Source: Episyrphus balteatus (taxonomy: Eukaryota > Arthropoda > Insecta > Diptera > Syrphidae). From it: 64,000 nucleotides of DNA. Made by a program: the position numbers and the translations under genes. Location of the stretch: NCBI RefSeq assembly GCF_945859705.1, contig NC_079136.1:50544094-50608093 (forward strand). The letters run 5' to 3'. The notes under the pieces were generated by a model. The model was not told the origin of the DNA, did no database searches, and saw nothing but the letters and a program-made list of their open reading frames with translations. Of this stretch, positions 11,160 through 24,323 are shown piece after piece (position 1 is the first letter of the stretch; each line of letters opens with the position of its first letter).

Positions 11160-12916
11160 CAAAAGAAAGTTGTTTTATTACAATGATGGGGATTTAAATG
11201 AATGAAGGTTATTTGAGCTAGTTCTTTCATTGAGAACCCTCGGAAAAATAAGGGTCACGGATGAATAAGATGAGTAACCTTTAAACCTAACAAGATTATT
11301 TTGGCTTCCTAAATAAGAATTCTTTTTAATGGTACCGATTAAATCTGTTATGAAGGGAAGTTTTGTGAATTTTAATTCAAATATATGCAGACTCAAGTCG
11401 ATGTCTGAAATCATAACTTGACCAAAAATGAATTTGTTTTGAATTAGAAAAATTGAAGTTAAGCAACAAATAAAAATGAATTATTTCAAGTACCTGAATT
11501 AGATCGATGTATAATGAACTTTTTATGTTTTCTTATGCAAGAGTTTAATGTTTTAAAAATGCTTCACAATAATAATTTTCTATTTTTATTTAGCAAAACA
11601 CAAAATAACAATTTTTTTTTAATCTAGACAAATTCCCGGTACTGTTTGACTAGACGTCTGGCAGATTTTGCATAGGTTATGATTTGATCTGTTTGTTTTA
11701 AATAAAATATTTCAAAATAGTACTAGGTCTGTTTGCGAGCTTTATGTACGGTGGTGTTATGAGAGAAAGAAAAAATAATCAAATTGGATCATCGCACGAT
11801 GGGGAATTAAATGCAGTGAAATCCACTTATAATCAAATCTTTTCAGAGTACAAATCAGTCTATATCACATAAAACTCTTGTACAATATAATTCTTCTGAA
11901 ATCGGTGGTAAAGCTAAGTTTTAGCACGGGCTTAATGTCCATAAATCCATGCTTGATCCACAGCTAATCCGCCGAAATCCACGAGTTAAATTTCTGATCC
12001 GAGGCTGAACCGCACGTTTGTACAACTGATGGGCCTCAAAAACTTACCCGAGCTAAAATTTATTCAATAAAGACTTTTACGATGCTGATGCGAAACGAAA
12101 AATGTTCAAGTCTCCAAAGTCGACAAAAACAAAACGAAATTTTTCGGTCAAGATTTCGTTAACGAAATTTTAAATACAAAAAAAAAAAACATAACTAAAT
12201 CTTGAATTAAACATTTCGTTTTGCTTTTCGTTTTTCAGTTCGCAGCTCTAGTGAAAAATTGGAGAGTTTTAACTCATTTGTTATTTACTTTTTATTGTCC
12301 TCTGTGCATTTTTCTTGATTCCAAAAGCAATGTTCACGGTTTTTTAACTTTTAAATTATTTAATTCTTGTGTTAAAAATTGTTTTCTTTCGTTTTTTCTT
12401 CATTTTAAATTAATTTGCATTTATTTTATTTTGACTTTGACAGAATACTTGATGATATTGGCCGTTTTTTATTCTTCCACTTGATCCATATAGATAACAC
12501 GGTGTTACACTCAAAATATACGCGGGCGGAGACCTATCACTTTTTGTAGAGCTAGTCACACTGATGATTACGAAACGGTATTTAAAAAGTCCCTAAAATC
12601 CCCAAAATCTGGAGTTAGGGGTTTTTTTGACCTAGCTTCGTCAAATTTTTACCTTTTGAACAATGTATAAAACATGTAACTCGGTTAAACCTTCCAGAGT
12701 TTATAAGCTGTCAAAGTTCAAAAATTCCATATTTTTCGTCATTGGCGCCAGGATTTGATAACGGGTTTTTGTAGAGAAGTTCAATACAAACATTTTTTTC
12801 TTTGGGAGGGGGTCTATCTCCCCCCGTTTAGGTGGGAGGGGCAGAACCTAAAAGTTCGAATTTCTGTATCTGGGTTGAAATCGTAAAATTTTTTTATCCA
12901 AGCCAACTTTAAACTG
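11160..12916. other. Repeat-derived intergenic DNA
   Basis: No credible gene is present. About 11840-12030 matches, with divergence, the region at 28140-28320 (shared words AGCTAATCCGCCGAAATC and GTTTGTACAA). About 12085-12240 has ACGAAATTTTTCG-type inverted words like those near 8140 and 9500. About 12590-12900 is unassigned. Confidence 0.45.
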
Positions 12917-13037
12917 AGGTCGAACTACGGCATACGTTCGTTAACGTTTTGACTATTGCTTTCTCTATTTAATTAGAAGAAAATGATAGAGACATAAAGC
13001 GTCAATACGTTAACGTACGTATGCCGTAGTTCGACCC
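12917..13037. mobile_element. 121-bp MITE with CTG flanks, copy 1
   Basis: The terminal inverted repeats read (A/G)GGTCGAACTACGGCATACG. The interior around TCTCTATTTAATTAGAAGAAAATGAT is shared with the copy at 59149-59262. Both copies are flanked by CTG on each side (here 12914-12916 and 13038-13040), suggesting a 3-bp target duplication with site preference. Confidence 0.75.
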
Positions 13038-13252
13038 CTGATTTTCATAAAAAATACCTTGTTTTATTTGACAAAAAGTCAAAAAGTGGAAATTTTCAAA
13101 CTCATTTTGAGACCGTTTTTCCGACCAAAAAATTATAAATAATGATGCAAAAAGCTTATTCTTTATTTTAAAAAACAATATTTGTAGTTTTTTCCAAAAA
13201 CAAATAGCGCTTGAAAGAAATAAAAATTTTTTACTTTTGTATATTTCCTTAA

Positions 13253-13274
13253 AGGATATAATATATGGAGTGCT
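13253..13274 (+). repeat. Left half of a 22-bp outer inverted repeat
   Basis: The 22 bases starting AGGATATAATATATGGAG are the exact reverse complement of 28089-28110. They lie outside the foldback element and its target duplication. They are likely the ends of an older element of about 250 bp into which the foldback element inserted. Confidence 0.6.
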
Positions 13275-13319
13275 TGTTCCTATACCTTATACATTGTAAC
13301 GCGATATGCATGGATAGGG

Positions 13320-13328
13320 GTCGTAACC
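13320..13328. repeat. Left target-site duplication of the foldback element
   Basis: GTCGTAACC here equals 27930-27938 directly outside the mirrored end. If the terminal repeat is taken to start one base earlier (CACCGCC), the duplication is 7 bp (TCGTAAC). Confidence 0.8.
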
Positions 13329-14283
13329 ACCGCCGTATAGTTAGCAGCGAGTTTTCACGATTTTTAAAAATTTTGATGCAAATAATTAGGTGAGAATTAG
13401 GTGAAATTTGGTCAACGAATTTTAGAATTTGGTGAATCCTAGTTTAAAAGTTATTAACAATTTAAGGTTTGGCGTATAGTTAGCAAACGATAGTAACAAA
13501 AATAGGGTTTTTTGGTATCAATCGATCGGAAATCGCTTTGTGAAATTTGGTTAATCAATTTTAGAATTTGGTGAATCATAGTTTAATAAATAATTAACAA
13601 AATGTGAAAAAAATGACAGTTCTATAAACAATTACAATTTACACACATATTTAACGTTACGCGACGTAATGTTATGTAACGTAGTAAAATCTGTCATACA
13701 CGTACACAAAACCAACACACATGAAACAAAATCTGTCCCAAACAACGTCAAAATTTTTGACAGCCCATAATTTATTTCACATTTTTTCCCGCGTTTCTTT
13801 CTATTTAAACAAACAAAAAAAAGAAAAGTTCTCGACAAACTTTTATGTACATCCTAAATATACCTATATCCCGGTCTGTAATTTTCTAAAAATATTTTTT
13901 GTTAATTATTTATTGTCCTTTTATGGGAAGTGCTAAAACCTACGGAACTTATCCATCGTTGGTTGTGTTAAATGCATTAAGGTGCTTCAGAAAAAAAGAG
14001 TCCAATAGACTTATGTTTGCAAGCCGCCACCATCAGTTTTTCTTTTTATTTATAAACAAATCTTAAGCATTTTCTTAAGGGAAAAACAAAAAAGGAAGAA
14101 GATTTTAAATGATGGCCAACAGAATCATTCAATTATACATATGTGCAAGCTATCCTAGACTTTATGCTGCAAAGGATGAGTGTACTATTGCGACAAGGTT
14201 TAGTACGTCTTATGCTGATTGCAACATATATACTCTTGGTACAGATTCCAAGAATCTTAAATAACAAATAACATTTTATTATA

Positions 14284-15955
14284 GTGAGCGTATCAAGAAG
14301 ATCCCAGGCTAAAGGAGATTAATATGAAAGTGCAACGAATCGAAAAATCAACAACGTGCTTAGTCTTAACACTAATCAAGCAATTTGATGATCAAAATAC
14401 ACTCCGTCAGATGCTCTACATCGCTGACAATGTACCTATGTTGTTCAAGATGCGCCCCTCTGATCTGATTTATAAAATCTAGTAGCCACATTCAAAGAAT
14501 GTCAAACCTGCTGAAAATGCAGACGATATTCTTGAAGACCATGAGGAAAATCCACATGTTTTCTTTAAACGTTTACCCGAGGTTATTGGCGACATTTGGA
14601 AACGTATAACGTCAGTGTGGGCGTGTATACTGAAACAGTATTTGAAAGATATGTACGCCCTACAGGCTAAGAAGACGGTAAAATATCAAATAACACAAAC
14701 ATTTTACAAAAAATTGTTAAGACGAAAACAGTGCCCAATTTCAATTGCAGAAATTAAGGAATTGGTCATAAAATCAAGTGATGTCTGTTTAAATCCAGAA
14801 GATGAGAAAGATTTATTTATATGTATGTACATATGTTTTTTATGATAAATGTAAAAGAATTTATTCTCTTTCAGTTTTTCAGTTTAAACAACTTATAAAT
14901 AAGTTTGATCCAGATGATGCATATCTGCTCTTGATAAAGAAAAAAAATAAACATGATCAAGCTGGTGAGAGTAGTATAGGAGCAAGAGCGGGCAGTGCGA
15001 CAACGCCACATGTAAATAGTGTTAATCATACGATGGTTTCAAGACCATCCCAAAGCAAGGTTAGTCAAAGAATGTTGTCTTTGTGATTTGCTTTCACAAG
15101 TTATTTTTTTTATCGATAGAATGCAACAAAAAATTCTTTCCTATAATCTTTCCTATTTTCTATTCCTTCTGACTTGTGCCGTGCAGCATGCATTTAAAAG
15201 TTATAAAGGTCCTACAAGCATATAGTCAAAATTATTATTGTTAATGCTCCTGGAGTCAGGTGCTTCTATTAATAAAGTACCTACAAAAATTTAATATTAT
15301 TTTCAAATGCAAAGTTTTCAACATTTTAATTCTTATATTTGACAAAAATGTTTGTCAGATCTATGCTTAAACTAATCAAAATTGCACCTCCTTGCTAGCA
15401 TGCCTTCATTACACGGCCAGTAAAACCCAGATTCGTGAAAACAGTCAAATAATTATGTTCTTTGTTCTGACAATTTTGTTACATATGTATTATGTTTCTC
15501 TTGAAACTGTTCTGCTGTGTTATAATTTTTTTAGCGTGTCTAATGCAAAATTCTGCCAATTACTTGTGTATATGTATGTCTGTCTTCAAATGGGTAGGAT
15601 TTTACTATCGGGTTTCAACTACCTTTTTTGTGATCTACAAGTTTCATCAGACAGAATCGGATAACAATGTTTTCTTGTGTGAATATTATTTTTTTTTTGT
15701 TTATATGGAATCTTGCAATCTATTTTAAAGTATAGCACTACCACAAAATTTGTTAACCAAAATGTAGGCTTACATGTACGATGTACCTACCTAAACCCAA
15801 ATATACAATTATTGTCTTTGGAATCGATATCTTAAGATATAAAAAATAGTAAACAAAAACAATACCGTCCCATTGTAGCACTTTGCTTTTATTTACCCCT
15901 AAAAAATGTTATAATTGTTTTAATACAATTTTTTTTTCAGAGAATCGTTGGATAG
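14284..15955 (+). pseudogene. Gene-like spliced segment in the left arm (unrecognised, probable captured gene)
   Basis: I do not recognise the product. Exon-like frame 1 runs from about 14284 to 14822, reading RLKEINMKVQRIEKS and ...VIGDIWKRITSVWACILKQ... with helical, charged, non-repetitive composition. It contains a double in-frame stop (TAG TAG) near 14480. It joins, through a GTATGT donor (14823) and a CAG acceptor (14872-14874), to a second exon at 14875-15059 (QFKQLINKFDPDDAYLLLIK). That exon ends at a GTTAGT donor. A third acceptor at 15938-15940 leads to a stop at 15953-15955, while a different frame there reads a longer coding-like tail. Phases match at both junctions. It shows no DDE-transposase signature that I can see. 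It may be a host gene fragment captured by the element or a diverged element-encoded protein. Confidence 0.5.
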
Positions 15956-16935
15956 TAGCAGTGGAAAAATTGCACCCAGCATAGGCTTTGGAACGCCAAC
16001 ATTACAGAACAAATGAATCAGAAACAACTATTGGAAAATTGACCCAATGAATAATAATAATAATAATTAGTTTTTAACAAGTCTTGTTATTTAATTAAAC
16101 AATTTCGCGGAAAATTGATGAACAAAAAACAATTTTGAAGAACATAGATACCTTTTGTTTTGATCTGGATTTGTTTTTATCTCAAAACTGTTCTTACTTT
16201 GGTTCGATATATAAATATATTTATCAATATATAAATGTTCAATAAATCAATAGTACCTATAATAGTATCTGGTTAGTAATGAAAATGACTTTTTTTAAGT
16301 TTTGAGAATCACTTTGAAAATTAACACCACACAAACTAACAAGTTATTCTTTAGAAATCTCGAATAAACATTATTATTTAATGTTATCACAAAAGCAAAA
16401 TTTCTTGAACAATATATTTTTTTCGTACTATACAAATAAATTAATAATTTTTTTTTGTTTTTTTTTTTTTTAAATTGAAATTTTTGAAAATAAGTAAGTA
16501 TGTTCTTAGTTGCAAGTTAGGTTAGTACAAAATTAAATGCGTACTTCCTCCTACAGTTCAAGGCTATAAAAAACCTAATTAAAGAACTGAATTTAATCAA
16601 AATCTTAAGATCGGGAATATTTGAATGAATCAAAAATGTTATATTGGAGTTATTCAAAATAAGCATTTAAGTAAATTATTTCTCCGTATTTCAAGAAAAC
16701 CAGTTTATTAGCCTCTGTAGCCGCGTTTCTTCATGCATGCATTTCGCACGTTGAGAAAGATAGTGTCGCAATTCAAAAAGTGATTTTGAATATGAAAAAT
16801 CGTTATTTTTGAGTTGTGTCACTATGCTTCTGAACGTAAGATAAGGCAGTATTTATATTTGAATCAGAGATTTTTTGGCAGATCCAATGATCTTTCGTGG
16901 CAAATTGGCCAAGAGATTTATTTTTATTCGTAATA

Positions 16936-17153
16936 CTATGTTTCCACCTACGCTAAATCCGAGATTTAGCTAAGTAGATTTAGAATAAATCTCGAGATTT
17001 ATTTTAAATCTACTTCACTCAACCTCAGATTTGGGTCCAGCTACCCTAAATCTAAGTTTTCACCTACTTTCAATCCGAGATTTAGAACAAAACTCGAGAT
17101 TTATGCTAAATCTACTAAGCTAAATATCGGATTCAGGGTAAGTGGAAACGTAG
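16936..17153. mobile_element. 218-bp palindromic TA-flanked MITE inside the left arm
   Basis: The terminal inverted repeats read CTA(T/C)GTTTCCACCTAC and the interior is made of repeated AAATC(T/C)GAGATTTA and AGTAGATTTAG words. TA flanks it at 16934-16935 and 17154-17155. Its mirror copy sits in the other arm at 24106-24323. Confidence 0.8.
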
Positions 17154-17940
17154 TATAAGTAACTGTGTGTGGACGATTTTTTTAAACATATAAAAGTCAT
17201 GTAAGAGTTTCGTGTGCAAATAGGTGTAAATCTCGATAAAAAAGGCAATGAGTATTTTATATAATGGGTTTGAAAGAACTTTAATGGTTTATAACATCGC
17301 TAATAACAATTTCCGCTAAAAGAAAGATTTTGTGTTTACATCAATAAAATTGAACTTTCCAAAATGGCATTTAATACATATCTATTTTTATCAAAAATGC
17401 GTTTGTATACAATATGAGTTTCTTTGTTTTCTTAACGGACTTTTTTGTTTATAATTAAAGAAAATCGTTTTAAGCATTTTTGTAAATAAATAATATTCAA
17501 AAAGTAAAGAAAAATGATTTAAATAAAGAAAATCTATCTCCGTTTTCATAAACAAATTAATCCCCTTCTTAACAGTTGGAATATCCATTGATAATAGTAG
17601 TAGATATTTCTATTGTTTCATTTTAAATTTCTTGATTCGAAAAAAAGTGTATGTGTATCCTTATGCTACTGATGAGCACCTCGCTTAATATTTTAAATTT
17701 CGTTCAGTCCACTGAACTGAAATTTCAGAAATTGGGACATGTGACAGGTGTTTGTATGTATCAAAAATCCTTACGTTACGGGTTTCAAAAAAGTTCTGTT
17801 TCCTTTAACTATTTGCATTTTAGACAAAATTCTTCTCCTTTGTTACATTATTTAATTTAAATTGTTAATAAAATAAAAGGTATAGCACACCAAGTTCTGT
17901 GAAGCTACAAAACTGATAATACATAATTTCTAAACATTAG

Positions 17941-20900
17941 GTTCAAGTTTCAGAATTTGGTGAATCATATTTTTTTTAGTTATCAACACTTCAACCAAAA
18001 GAATACACTAAAAAATGAGTCGCGACAAAAGAAAATCGCATTTATTTAGGAATTATGATTCACCAAATTATGATTTATGTACCAAAATGTTCTTGAACTT
18101 TTTCTGAACAAATGTTATAAATTTCAGAATTTGGTGAATCATACTTTTTGAATTACCTTCTTTAAAAGTTCAAATTATTCGCAGACACTTGCGAAAAAAA
18201 ATACAAAAGCCCATATAACTCTTGAACTAAGATTCACCAAATTATGATTTTTGTACCAAAATGTTCTTGAACGTTTTCTGAACAAATTTTATAAATTTCA
18301 GAATTTGGTGAATCATACTTTTTGAATTACCTTCTTCGAAAGTTCAAAATTATTCGCAGACAGTTGCGAAAAAAATACAAAAACCCATATAACTCTTGAA
18401 CTAAGATTCACCAAATTATGATTTATGAACCAAAATGTTTTTGAACGTTTTCTGAACAAATGTTATAAATTTTAGAATTTGGTGAATCATACTTTTTGAA
18501 TTACCTTCTTAGAAAGTTCAAAATTATTCGCAGACACTTGCTAAAAAAATACAAAAGCCCATATAACTCTTGAACTAAGATTCACCAAATTATGATTTAT
18601 GTACCAAAATGTTCTTGAACGTTTTCTGAACAAATGTTATAAATTTCAGAATTTGGTGAATCATACTTTTTGAATTACCTTCTTCGAAAGTTCAAAATTA
18701 TTCGCAGACACTTGCGAAAAAAATACAAAAGCCCATATAACTCTTGAACTAAGATTCACCAAATTATGATTTATGTACCAAAATGTTCTTGAACGTTTTC
18801 TGAACAAACGTTATAAATTTCAGAATTTGGTGAATCATACTTTTTGAATTACCTTCTTCGAATGTTCAAAATTATTCGCAGACACTTGCGAAAAAAATAC
18901 AAAAGCCCATATAACTCTTGAACTAAGGTTCACCAAATTATGATTTATGTACCAAAATGTTCTTGAACGTTTTCTGAACAAATTTTATAAATTTCAGAAT
19001 TTGGTGAATCATACTTTTTGAATTACCTTCTTCGAAAGTTCAAAATTGTTCGCAGACACTTGCGAAAAAAATACAAAAGCCCATATAACTCTTGAACTAA
19101 GATTCACCAAATTATGATTTATGTACCTAAATGTTCTTGAACGTTTTCTGAACAAACGTTATAAATTTCAGAATTTGGTGAATCATACTTTTTGAATTAC
19201 CTTCTTCGAAAGTTCAAAATTATTCACAGACAGTTGCGAAAAAAATACAAAAGCCCATATAACTCTTGAACTAAGGTTCACCAAATTATGATTTATGTAC
19301 CAAAATGTTCTTGAACGTTTTCTGAACAAATGTTATAAATTTCAGAATTTGGTGAATCATACTTTTTGAATTACCTTCTTCAAAAGTTCAAAATTATTCG
19401 CAGACACTTGCGAAAAAAATACAAAAGCCCATATAACTCTTGAACTAAGATTCACCAAATTATGATTTATGTACCAAAATGTTCTTGAACGTTTTCTGAA
19501 CAAACGTTATAAATTTCAGAATTTGGTGAATCATACTTTTTGAATTACCTTCTTCGAAAGTTCAAAATTATTCACAGACAGTTGCGAAAAAAATACAAAA
19601 GCCCATATAACTCTTGAACTAAGATTCACCAAATTATGATTTATATACCAAAATGTTCTTAAACGTTTTCTGAACAAATGTTATAAATTTCAGAATTTGG
19701 TGAATCATACTTTTTGAATTACCTTCTTCGAAAGTTCAAAATTATTCACAGACAGTTGCGAAAAAAATACAAAAGCCCATATAACTCTTGAACTAAGGTT
19801 CACCAAATTATGATTTATGTACCAAAATGTTCTTGAACGTTTTCTGAACAAATTTTATAAATTTCAGAATTTGGTGAATCATACTTTTTGAATTACCTTC
19901 TTCGAAAGTTCAAAATTATTCGCAGACAGTTGCGAAAAAAATACAAAAACCCATATAACTCTTGAACTAAGATTCACCAAATTATGATTTATGAACCAAA
20001 ATGTTTTTGAACGTTTTCTGAACAAATGTTATAAATTTTAGAATTTGGTGACTCATACTTTTTGAATTACCTTCTTAGAAAGTTCAAAATTATTCGCAGA
20101 CACTTGCTAAAAAAATACAAAAGCCCATATAACTCTTGAACTAAGATTCACCAAATTATGATTTATGTACCAAAATGTTCTTGAACGTTTTCTGAACAAA
20201 TGTTATAAATTTCAGAATTTGGTGAATCATACTTTTTGAATTACCTTCTTCGAAAGTTCAAAATTATTCGCAGACACTTGCGAAAAAAATACAAAAGCCC
20301 ATATAACTCTTGAACTAAGATTCACCAAATTATGATTTATGTACCAAAATGTTCTTGAACGTTTTCTGAACAAACGTTATAAATTTCAGAATTTGGTGAA
20401 TCATACTTTTTGAATTACCTTCTTCGAATGTTCAAAATTATTCGCAGACACTTGCGAAAAAAATACAAAAGCCCATATAACTCTTGAACTAAGGTTCACC
20501 AAATTATGATTTATGTACCAAAATGTTCTTGAACGTTTTCTGAACAAATTTTATAAATTTCAGAATTTGGTGAATCATACTTTTTGAATTACCTTCTTCG
20601 AAAGTTCAAAATTGTTCGCAGACACTTGCGAAAAAAATACAAAAGCCCATATAACTCTTGAACTAAGATTCACCAAATTATGATTTATGTACCTAAATGT
20701 TCTTGAACGTTTTCTGAACAAACGTTATAAATTTCAGAATTTGGTGAATCATACTTTTTGAATTACCTTCTTCGAAAGTTCAAAATTATTCACAGACAGT
20801 TGCGAAAAAAATACAAAAGCCCATATAACTCTTGAACTAAGGTTCACCAAATTATGATTTATGTACCAAAATGTTCTTGAACGTTTTCTGAACAAATGTT

Positions 20901-21320
20901 ATAAATTTCAGAATTTGGTGAATCATACTTTTTGAATTACCTTCTTCGAAAGTTCAAAATTATTCACAGACAGTTGCGAAAAAAATACAAAAGCCCATAT
21001 AACTCTTGAACTAAGGTTCACCAAATTATGATTTATGTACCAAAATGTTCTTGAACGTTTTTTGAACAAATGTTATAAATTTCAGAATTTGGTGAATCAT
21101 ACTTTTTGAATTACCTTCTTCAAAAGTTCAAAATTATTCGCAGACACTTGCGAAAAAAATACAAAAGCCCATATAACTCTTGAACTAAGATTCACCAAAT
21201 TATGATTTATGTACCAAAATGTTCTTGAACATTTTCTGAACAAACGTTATAAATTTCAGAATTTGGTGAATCATACTTTTTGAATTACCTTCTTCGAAAG
21301 TTCAAAATTATTCACAGACA
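17941..21320 (+). repeat. 174-bp satellite array, forward half (about 19 units)
   Basis: Successive CAGAATTTGGTGAATCATAC words fall exactly 174 bp apart (18125, 18299, 18473, 18647, 18821 and so on). Each unit holds AATTTGGTGAATC and, about 120 bases further on, its complement GATTCACCAAATT, so each unit is itself partly palindromic. A nine-unit block is duplicated: the unit with AAACCCATATAACTC at about 18385 recurs 1566 bp (9 x 174) later at about 19950, together with its distinctive neighbours. Edge units are more diverged than the centre. Confidence 0.92.
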
Positions 21321-21330
21321 GTTGCGAAAG
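21321..21330. other. Switch point (loop) of the inverted satellite
   Basis: The ten bases GTTGCGAAAG separate forward units (ending TTCACAGACA) from inverted units (starting TGTTTGCGAA). The flanking stems can pair for thousands of bases, so this is the predicted hairpin loop. It lies about 700 bp to the right of the geometric centre of the arms (about 20629), because the forward array is longer than the inverted one. Confidence 0.85.
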
Positions 21331-23317
21331 TGTTTGCGAATAATTTTGAACTTTCGAAGAAGGTAATTCAAAAAGTATGATTCACCTAATTCTGAAATTT
21401 ATAACGTTTGTTCAGAAAACGTTCAAGAACATTTTGGTACATAAATCATAATTTGGTGAATCTTAGTTCAAGAGTTATATGGGCTTTTGTATTTTTTTCG
21501 CAAGTGTCTGCGAATAATTTTGAACTTTTGAAGAAGGTAATTCAAAAAGTATGATTCACCAAATTCTGAAATTTATAACATTTGTTCAGAAAACGTTCAA
21601 GAACATTTTGGTACATAAATCATAATTTGGTGAACCTTAGTTCAAGAGTTATATGGGCTTTTGTATTTTTTTCGCAACTGTCTGTGAATAATTTTGAACT
21701 TTCGAAGAAGGTAATTCAAAAAGTATGATTCACCAAATTCTGAAATTTATAACATTTGTTCAGAAAACGTTCAAGAACATTTTGGTACATAAATCATAAT
21801 TTGGTGAATCTTAGTTCAAGAGTTATATGGGCTTTTGTATTTTTTTCGCAAGTGTCTGCGAATAATTTTGAACTTTTGAAGAAGGTAATTCAAAAAGTAT
21901 GATTCACCAAATTCTGAAATTTATAAAATTTGTTCAGAAAACGTTCAAGAACATTTTGGTACATAAATCATAATTTGGTGAACCTTAGTTCAAGAGTTAT
22001 ATGGGCTTTTGTATTTTTTTCGCAACTGTCTGTGAATAATTTTGAACTTTCGAAGAAGGTAATTCAAAAAGTATGATTCACCAAATTCTGAAATTTATAA
22101 CATTTGTTCAGAAAACGTTTAAGAACATTTTGGTATATAAATCATAATTTGGTGAATCTTAGTTCAAGAGTTATATGGGCTTTTGTATTTTTTTCGCAAC
22201 TGTCTGTGAATAATTTTGAACTTTCGAAGAAGGTAATTCAAAAAGTATGATTCACCAAATTCTGAAATTTATAACGTTTGTTCAGAAAACGTTCAAGAAC
22301 ATTTTGGTACATAAATCATAATTTGGTGAATCTTAGTTCAAGAGTTATATGGGCTTTTGTATTTTTTTCGCAAGTGTCTGCGAATAATTTTGAACTTTTG
22401 AAGAAGGTAATTCAAAAAGTATGATTCACCAAATTCTGAAATTTATAACATTTGTTCAGAAAACGTTCAAGAACATTTTGGTACATAAATCATAATTTGG
22501 TGAACCTTAGTTCAAGAGTTATATGGGCTTTTGTATTTTTTTCGCAACTGTCTGTGAATAATTTTGAACTTTCGAAGAAGGTAATTCAAAAAGTATGATT
22601 CACCAAATTCTGAAATTTATAACATTTGTTCAGAAAACGTTCAAGAACATTTTGGTATATAAATCATAATTTGGTGAATCTTAGTTCAAGAGTTATATGG
22701 GCTTTTGTATTTTTTTCGCAACTGTCTGTGAATAATTTTGAACTTTCGAAGAAGGTAATTCAAAAAGTATGATTCACCAAATTCTGAAATTTATAACGTT
22801 TGTTCAGAAAACGTTCAAAAACATTTTGGTACATAAATCATAATTTGGTGAATCTTAGTTCAAGAGTTATATGGGCTTTTGTATTTTTTTCGCAAGTGTC
22901 TGCGAACAATTTTGAACTTTCGAAGAAGGTAATTCAAAAAGTATGATTCACCAAATTCTGAAATTTATAAAATTTGTTCAGAAAACGTTCAAGAACATTT
23001 TGGTACAAAAATCATAATTTGGTGAATCTTAGTTTAAGAGTTATATGGGCTTTTGTATTTTTTTTCGCAAGTGTCTGCGAATAATTTGAACTTTTAAAGA
23101 AGGTAATTCAAAAAGTATGATTCACCAAATTCTAAAATTTATAACATTTGTTCAGAAAAAGTTCAAGAACATTTTGGTACATAAATCATAATTTGGTGAA
23201 TCATAATTCCTAAATAAATGCGATTTTCTTTTGTCGCGACTCATTTTTTAGTGTATTCTTTTGGTTGAAGTGTTGATAACTAAAAAAAATATGATTCACC
23301 AAATTCTGAAACTTGAA
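21331..23317 (-). repeat. 174-bp satellite array, inverted half (about 11 units)
   Basis: The same 174-bp unit appears in reverse orientation, running outward into the right unique arm. It has about eight fewer units than the forward half. Unit variants (CGCAAGTGTCTGCGAA versus CGCAACTGTCTGTGAA) alternate as in the forward half. Confidence 0.92.
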
Positions 23318-24105
23318 CCTAATGTTTAGAAATTATGTATTATCAGTTTTGTAGCTTCACAGAACTTGGTGTGCTATACCTTTTATTTTATTAACAATTT
23401 AAATTAAATAATGTAACAAAGGAGAAGAATTTTGTCTAAAATGCAAATAGTTAAAGGAAACAGAACTTTTTTGAAACCCGTAACGTAAGGATTTTTGATA
23501 CATACAAACACCTGTCACATGTCCCAATTTCTGAAATTTCAGTTCAGTGGACTGAACGAAATTTAAAATATTAAGCGAGGTGCTCATCAGTAGCATAAGG
23601 ATACACATACACTTTTTTTCGAATCAAGAAATTTAAAATGAAACAATAGAAATATCTACTACTATTATCAATGGATATTCCAACTGTTAAGAAGGGGATT
23701 AATTTGTTTATGAAAACGGAGATAGATTTTCTTTATTTAAATCATTTTTCTTTACTTTTTGAATATTATTTATTTACAAAAATGCTTAAAACGATTTTCT
23801 TTAATTATAAACAAAAAAGTCCGTTAAGAAAACAAAGAAACTCATATTGTATACAAACGCATTTTTGATAAAAATAGATATGTATTAAATGCCATTTTGG
23901 AAAGTTCAATTTTATTGATGTAAACACAAAATCTTTCTTTTAGCGGAAATTGTTATTAGCGATGTTATAAACCATTAAAGTTCTTTCAAACCCATTATAT
24001 AAAATACTCATTGCCTTTTTTATCGAGATTTACACCTATTTGCACACGAAACTCTTACATGACTTTTATATGTTTAAAAAAATCGTCCACACACAGTTAC
24101 TTATA

Positions 24106-24323
24106 CTACGTTTCCACTTACCCTGAATCCGATATTTAGCTTAGTAGATTTAGCATAAATCTCGAGTTTTGTTCTAAATCTCGGATTGAAAGTAGGTGAA
24201 AACTTAGATTTAGGGTAGCTGGACCCAAATCTGAGGTTGAGTGAAGTAGATTTAAAATAAATCTCGAGATTTATTCTAAATCTACTTAGCTAAATCTCGG
24301 ATTTAGCGTAGGTGGAAACATAG
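24106..24323. mobile_element. Mirror copy of the 218-bp MITE in the right arm
   Basis: This MITE and its TA flanks match those in the left arm (16936-17153). It was therefore present before, or was spread by, the arm duplication or conversion. Confidence 0.8.

Larger units (their letters stand above)
13329..17940 (+). repeat. Left unique arm of the foldback element
   Basis: This arm of about 4.6 kb matches 23318-27929 inverted. It holds two copies of GCGTATAGTTAGCA-type words (13334 and 13472), two copies of AGAATTTGGTGAATC (13432 and 13563), a gene-like segment (14284-15955), a nested MITE (16936-17153) and AT-rich DNA. Many open frames in it are duplicated exactly in the other arm because of the arms' near-identity; that by itself is not evidence of coding. 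Confidence 0.85.

Noticed and set aside
17651..17860. 69-codon ORF duplicated exactly at 23399-23608
   Set aside because: Exact duplication follows from the mirrored arms. Composition is AT-driven and there is no splice or domain support.
17941..23317. CRISPR array
   Set aside because: The units are contiguous 174-bp satellite copies without unique spacers, reversing direction in the middle, in a spliced eukaryotic genome.
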